This document shows positions 59,052 to 64,000 of a DNA stretch of 64,000 bases, piece after piece. The stretch's first letter is position 1. Each line of letters opens with the position of its first letter. The translations under genes were made by a program, and so were the position numbers. A model generated the notes under the pieces. That model worked only from the letters and a program-made list of their open reading frames with translations. It was not told the origin of the DNA and made no database searches. The DNA lies in assembly GCA_033439265.1 (NCBI GenBank), contig JAVTVX010000021.1, positions 14,535,001-14,599,000 of the forward strand, given 5' to 3'. This stretch comes from Dillenia suffruticosa (lineage: Eukaryota; Streptophyta; Magnoliopsida; Dilleniales; Dilleniaceae).

Positions 59052-59600
59052 GGCTTTGGATGAAGGGTATAGTAGTAAACAGTGTTGGTGAAAAGGGGTT
59101 TTTGGGTTTTTGCAGATGGGGAAAAATGTGGTTGGTATGGAATGGAAACAAAGTAGCTTGAAAGATTGGGATATGAAATAAAAAAAAAAAAAAAAAAAAA
59201 GAGAGAGAGAGAGTTTATGTATCATGAGTCTCTCTCTCAAACATCGAACATGTACCACAGGTATAGATTTGTGCAAAATTCAAAATACATAATAATAGTC
59301 CCCTAGCTAACTAATTATAAAGGTATATGTTAGCGGATAATAATATAATGTACAAATAAAAATATATATTTTTTGCTTCGAATTTTCTTGACCACTAAAA
59401 ATTGGTGATCGGAATTCGGTACTTGACTTTGGATTGGATGTAGTATCCTGTGAAAATGATGCAACATGGCACCGAGAGAATAAATTAGTGTAAGGGGCAA
59501 AAGATTTGTGGAGACCATTGAAAAGGGTTGCAATAATTTGCGAAGAAAATAGTTGGTTTAATGGCTTTTATGAAGCTGCCAGAGACTGAGGTGTTTTCCA
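59052..59600 (+). repeat. Conserved 3' flank of PLT-5
   Basis: Shared 3' block with poly(A) and (GA) tracts (59180-59212) and the 'aacatggcaccgagagaat' block. It ends at a CA/GA tract near 59610, the edge of the array on this side. Confidence 0.5.
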
Positions 59601-60520
59601 ACAGAGACACCCACACACGCGCAAAGAGAAAGAGAGAGAGAGATGGTTCCCCACTGCAAACCCTCGAGATTTAACCAGTGAAGTGGACGGTAAAGGACCT
59701 CGTATGATTGAGTCTGAAAGATTTCCAAAAGAAAAAGAAGTGTTCCAAAATACACCACACCATAATTGATAATAACTTGTGCAGAGGGTCCTGTAATTTT
59801 TGCAGAGAAAAATAATACTAATCTAAGTCATAAATTTCAGACAGTTATCAAGCAGAGATGCCAAAACTTTCTTCCCAGAAGTTCATCAATCACAAAAATG
59901 ACAACCAAGAAATGGGCATCTTAGTGTTTTTATGGGGGTCGCGTTATCTAGAGGATCCAGCTGTTTTTAATATCATACAAGACAAGGGATATATGTGATT
60001 GTGTATTTATGAGGCACATCAGACACAGACTTTTGTAAGTACTCTTCAAGCATGTACCGGAAATTCAGCATGCAGAATAATCCAAGGATCATGCAAATCG
60101 AGCAGACAGACTAATTAAAATCTCCCTAATACACTTTTCAAGAATCGATGCTCGATTATTCCTAAAAAAGTGTGCATTTCCTACCAAATTAGCTGACAAG
60201 TAAGAACATTTAAAATTAAGAACAGAGAATATATTTAATTAAAAAAATAAAAAACTGTCGGTGCAAGCTCATGCATGTGTCTGTGAAACATATACAATCA
60301 CGTACCCTTAAGTGTTTCTATGATAATCTAAACTAAAGAACAAGCAGTATGTGATTGTGATCCGTGTCTGCTAGACCCATAACTGGGACAGCTCAACATT
60401 AGAGAGGATTCCCAGAAGAATCACACTCCCAAATGGTCCCACATTTACGACATGACTCACTAGCAAAAAACTAAGTAAGGGGTCAATTATAGAAGTTGGC
60501 TTTAAAGACCTTAAACGGTT
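59600..60520. other. Intergenic sequence between array and PI4KA
   Basis: Less AT-rich than the array DNA and not repeated elsewhere in the window. It may contain the 3' UTR of the PI4-kinase transcript. No ORF stands out. Confidence 0.35.
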
Positions 60521-60526
60521 CCTTAC

Positions 60527-60614
60527 CTGGTCCTTCATGGCAGATCAAGAGTTGAGCTTTTTCACGAGACTGCCTCAAATTTCTTCCAGCGACATTGCCA
60601 GAATTATTTAGTAC
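60527..60614 (-). other. Candidate spliced exon downstream of PI4KA
   Basis: On the minus strand an 88-bp segment is bounded by a good acceptor (CTACAG) and donor (CCAG/GTAAGG). It is open for 29 codons in one frame (contains GNVAGRNLRQSREKAQLLIC). It lies ~460 bp beyond the PI4KA stop, so it could be a 3' UTR exon, an alternative terminal exon or a relic of a neighbouring gene. The peptide is not recognised. Confidence 0.3.
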
Positions 60615-61077
60615 CTGTAGAACATCAAGAGGACAAGAGCACTACGATGACAAGAGCAATGTACACATAATGTGAAGAAACGGACAACCGATTCATATGG
60701 TCATTGGTCATCACTACTTTTATGGATCAAACTTGAGAAAATGCCAGGAAAATAGAAACCACAAGGGTTGGGTGGGCATAAAACTTTGGGGCATAAGAAT
60801 CTGAGGTGGATTTTCATTAACAAATGGAGCTACATGAATTATGATTTTACAAACCTCCCCAGGAATTCCACTCCAAAACAAAGATATGAACTCTCAATTT
60901 TTGATAAAATTTACAAGCCCTTCTCTCAACACTTAAACCCTTTGTTGAAATTCCCCTGGAAAAATGATATTATAGTACACTGAAAGGATCATATTATATA
61001 TATTCTATATACTTCTAAAACTTACAAGAACACCATGTACACTTGAGAAAGCAAGGCAGCCAAACAAAATTTTCCTT

Positions 61078-63868
61078 TCACTTCTCAATACCCTGCTGCA
61101 AATACTGTATCAAGTCATACCCAGCAGTTGTCCACTTGTTGTAGGCATCAGTACATATGTGAATCATAAAATTAGCAGCCTCCCGTTCAGTCATCTCTGG
61201 GTGAAATCGTTTTCGGAGATTTCCAATTGGGTCACCCCTACTAAAGCAAGGCAATCCGCTATCTAACATTAGTAATACCGTGTTGATTATCCCATCCATG
61301 TGACACCGTGCAGCCAAATAGCCCTTCACGCACAACCTGTAAAAATTTTGGGTTAAGAAATACAGTTTATGATCCCAAAGGAGAAGAAATCAACCGTGAG
61401 GCAGAATATTACCCAACAAAATGATTCCAGGTTTCACTTTTCATCACACCAGATGGGTCAAGTAATTGAGTCATCTCATGGCTCAGCTTAAAGTGTGCAC
61501 TCTCAAAGCGCATATTTCCACCAGGTGAAGTTTCCAGGATAAATCCAAAATCAATATGGACAAGCCTCCCAACACTACATTCAGATAATTTTTAACAATC
61601 ATTAGATTACATACCAAGGGAAATTCTATTAGCTAAACAATACAAAAGTGCTGGTTAGTAAGTGATTATGCAAATTCATAGGATCAAAGAACACCTTAAC
61701 AATAGTAATACTATAAGAGTAACATTAATTGGCTGATTTCATATACAGAACTTTAAAGAACAAAGAATATACTGCTCACACCTATTTGTAAATAATCATA
61801 CCTGTATTTCTGTAAGAACATTAGTCTTTTTGCAAACCACCTAACTATATATACATCATTCTTTTGATTCAAGTACATTAAATACTTCAACACCCCACAG
61901 GTTTTCAAACAATGGCATGTATCATATTCTCATATCTTTCAATTCTCACAAGAATGTCAGATTTTCTCTTTTGGATTCTTTAAGTTCATCTATCTGATCC
62001 ATTTCAAGTTTGCATCGGTACTTTTTGGATCAAGGAAGCGAATCAAATTTGTAATTAAGCAGAGGCAGATTCTTTAGGCTAAATGCAGCTGTCTTATTAG
62101 AAGAAAAAAATGGGACCGTACGCTGTCTGTCTGAAGCTTCTGTTGGGTAGCTTCAAAAGCAATTCATTTTGCCCTCTTGTGGTTTGGCCAGGACAGGTTA
62201 ACCTCCTATGGTTCAAAAAGTGTCAAAGTAGCCCATGTGTTGTCCTTTCACAGCAAAGCTGATCTCTCTTTTTTGCTTCTTTCAATATAAAGTTTTACTT
62301 GATTAATTGTGGTTAATAAAAATCACTTAAATCTCCAGGAATTATTTGCAGAAAAAATTTTTGCTCAATATCCCTAGTTTAATTAGAAAATACTAACCCC
62401 CTTGTGGTTTATCACTGACTGTACCAGTCTTTGACAGCAACAAACAGAAGGACCATTTTTACAATCAGAGTTAACCACATGTAATTAAAAAATAAATAAA
62501 TGAAGAAAACTGAGGCAGGTTAAAGATTACTAATCAAACCACAAGGAAGTCAAATGATTTTTTTTTTTTTTTTGCCCTTATTATAATTATGAATAAACTT
62601 CCAATGAAATATGAGGGTGTCACCATACTTGTCAAAGAGAAGATTGCCATTATGCCGATCCTTTGGTTGAAGTAAAAGACTAGCAACCGCATATCCAGCA
62701 CTACTGATAATAAAATTTTCACGGGCAGCTTCAAAACTGGCAGAGCCAACAGGTCCATAATCTGCTTGAAAGATCTCATATAAGCCACCATCAGTGATTT
62801 CACCTAGCTGATTTCTGTCACGGGTGTTAGGGCAAACCTGCAGCACAGAAATGCTACTGAGAAAAATAATACAGATATCAGACGTTAGGACATATTCTGA
62901 TCTGAACACAATATTCACTTTGAAGCGTCTGTGCTTCAGAAGGGAGTAAAGTTCTAGAAGTGATTCACCCCATGCATGATATGGGCATGTTGACCCATTG
63001 ACATAAACCATTAGAAATGTTAAAACGTGCATGAACACAAGCTCTTAAGTGATCATTAACAAGCTAACCTCAATAATTCCTCTCTCAGGGCCAGTTGGAA
63101 GAACTCCATAAGGAAGTAGATAAAGATTGAGCCCAACGGCTTCAAAAATGTCTCTAAGAAGTGAAATCACTTGTAAAGCAAGAACATCTTGTCGACAATC
63201 ATCTCCAACCTAGAATTAAGCATACCGAATTTAGTAATGTATGAAAATAGTGCATACATATGATTTACGGATGTCAGTTACAAAGGAATTGTCAGAATCA
63301 AAAATCATTTACCATTTAAGGAAAGCTTCATGCAAACATGCAATCCAGAGGCATATTTAAGGAATACAAGGCATTAAATCTCACGTTCATAGAAAGAATG
63401 CATAATTTCAGGATTTTACCTTGAAAATGCAAGCTTGAGGCTTTACATCATTGGGGTCCCCATCCCTATCAACTACATCAAATGTGACCTTGATAGGGAC
63501 TTTGGCTGCTGATTGCAGGGGTACTCCACTGTCAACCTGAATGCCTTTTACTAGTTTATTATGAGCCGTAGGAAGATAAAGGTCATCTCCCTCCAATTCA
63601 ATTTTCTCCAACTCCCTGTGGCAGCAATAAATTATTAAAACAATTATAGTACTAGAAACAACATAATCCAGGATTTTAGCATGCAGTCCCAATACCTCCG
63701 TATACCAGCCCTGCGATCTTCTTTTGGAAGTGGAAAAAGTACACCGGAAATGAATGTAACTTTGTCAACAAAGTCAAATTCTCTTCTAAACAAGTCACGA
63801 GCCTTCGGGTTGAAGTTGTCAATGATATGCTGCCTGACAACAGGCAGTAGAGCTAGAAATGCACTATT
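61078..63868 (-). CDS. PI4KA1: Phosphatidylinositol 4-kinase alpha, C-terminal exons (partial)
   Basis: The last six exons on the minus strand: 63868-63696, 63615-63420, 63209-63069, 62837-62629, 61574-61413 and 61336-61078 (TGA stop), all GT-AG and phase-consistent, giving 379 residues. The family phosphorylates phosphatidylinositol at the 4-position, mainly at the plasma membrane. Visible: the [20 protein letters not shown] region, the kinase domain with [18 protein letters not shown], the catalytic loop [13 protein letters not shown], the activation loop [19 protein letters not shown], and the C-terminal [20 protein letters not shown] ... [12 protein letters not shown]. All catalytic motifs are intact. 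The full protein is about 2000 residues, so most of the gene lies beyond the right edge. It is convergent with the transporter array. Confidence 0.95.
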
Positions 63869-64000
63869 CTGAAATAACAGCAAGAACAAACCTAAGTTAT
63901 TTGGCACATCACAGAATGATAATTTATTTTGGTCATTCAAGCAGAAAACATTTGCAATCTTTCATTGAAGAAAAGTTGAACTTTTCATATTAAGGAGCAC
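63869..64000 (-). other. PI4KA intron at the window edge
   Basis: Sequence upstream (minus sense) of the exon starting at 63868, with a polypyrimidine-like stretch and TTTCAG acceptor. No further exon is recognisable before the edge. Confidence 0.6.

Noticed and set aside
1-64000. CRISPR arrays, operons or bacterial-type systems
   Set aside because: The window is plant nuclear DNA with spliced genes. The direct repeats present are microsatellites, tandem duplications and LTRs.

Overview
This is a plant nuclear window, most likely from a woody eudicot. The evidence is spliced GT-AG genes, AT-rich intergenic DNA crowded with (CT)n/(GA)n microsatellites and old retroelement remains, an intronless PPR gene and a plant-type PI4-kinase. 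The species cannot be fixed from the sequence alone.

The backbone is a tandem array on the + strand of five apparently intact polyol/monosaccharide transporter genes (PLT family, MFS sugar porters; here PLT-1 to PLT-5, CDS starts at 8547, 20375, 33550, 51251 and 55858) plus one truncated relic (6063-6345). Each gene has three exons with phase-1 introns at identical positions. Each also has a conserved TATTTAAG box, a CT-rich leader and CT tracts in intron 1 and in the 3' flank. PLT-1/2/3 form one sequence group and PLT-4/5 another. PLT-2 and PLT-3 have lost the conserved TM10 tryptophan.

The array sits in long repeat units. Units 0 to 3 carry, upstream of the transporter, (a) a TGGGCC-containing module, (b) a ~1 kb unassigned module and (c) a short non-autonomous LTR retroelement of about 1.5-1.8 kb. 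That element has a Met-tRNA-like primer-binding site and a 5-bp target-site duplication. The matching site near 48.7 kb, upstream of PLT-4, is empty. Units 1 and 3 also end with a minus-strand first-exon relic of a pfkB (pseudouridine-kinase-like) gene. PLT-4 and PLT-5 form a compact ~4.6 kb tandem pair. A ~3.2 kb non-coding tandem duplication fills 38.2-44.6 kb.

Other genes: an intact minus-strand PLS-type PPR gene (24941-27001), the last six exons of phosphatidylinositol 4-kinase alpha on the minus strand (61078-63868, continuing off the window), and a small synaptotagmin C2-domain exon fragment (13977-14054). From memory of Arabidopsis, PLT5 (At3g18830) neighbours a very similar PPR gene (At3g18840), and PI4Kalpha1 (At1g49340) neighbours the pfkB pseudouridine kinase (At1g49350). 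If so, this locus joins two conserved gene neighbourhoods. I see no wholly new biological system. The most interesting signals are the transporter TM10 changes, copy-specific leader uORFs, the datable retroelement with its empty site, and the gene relics.
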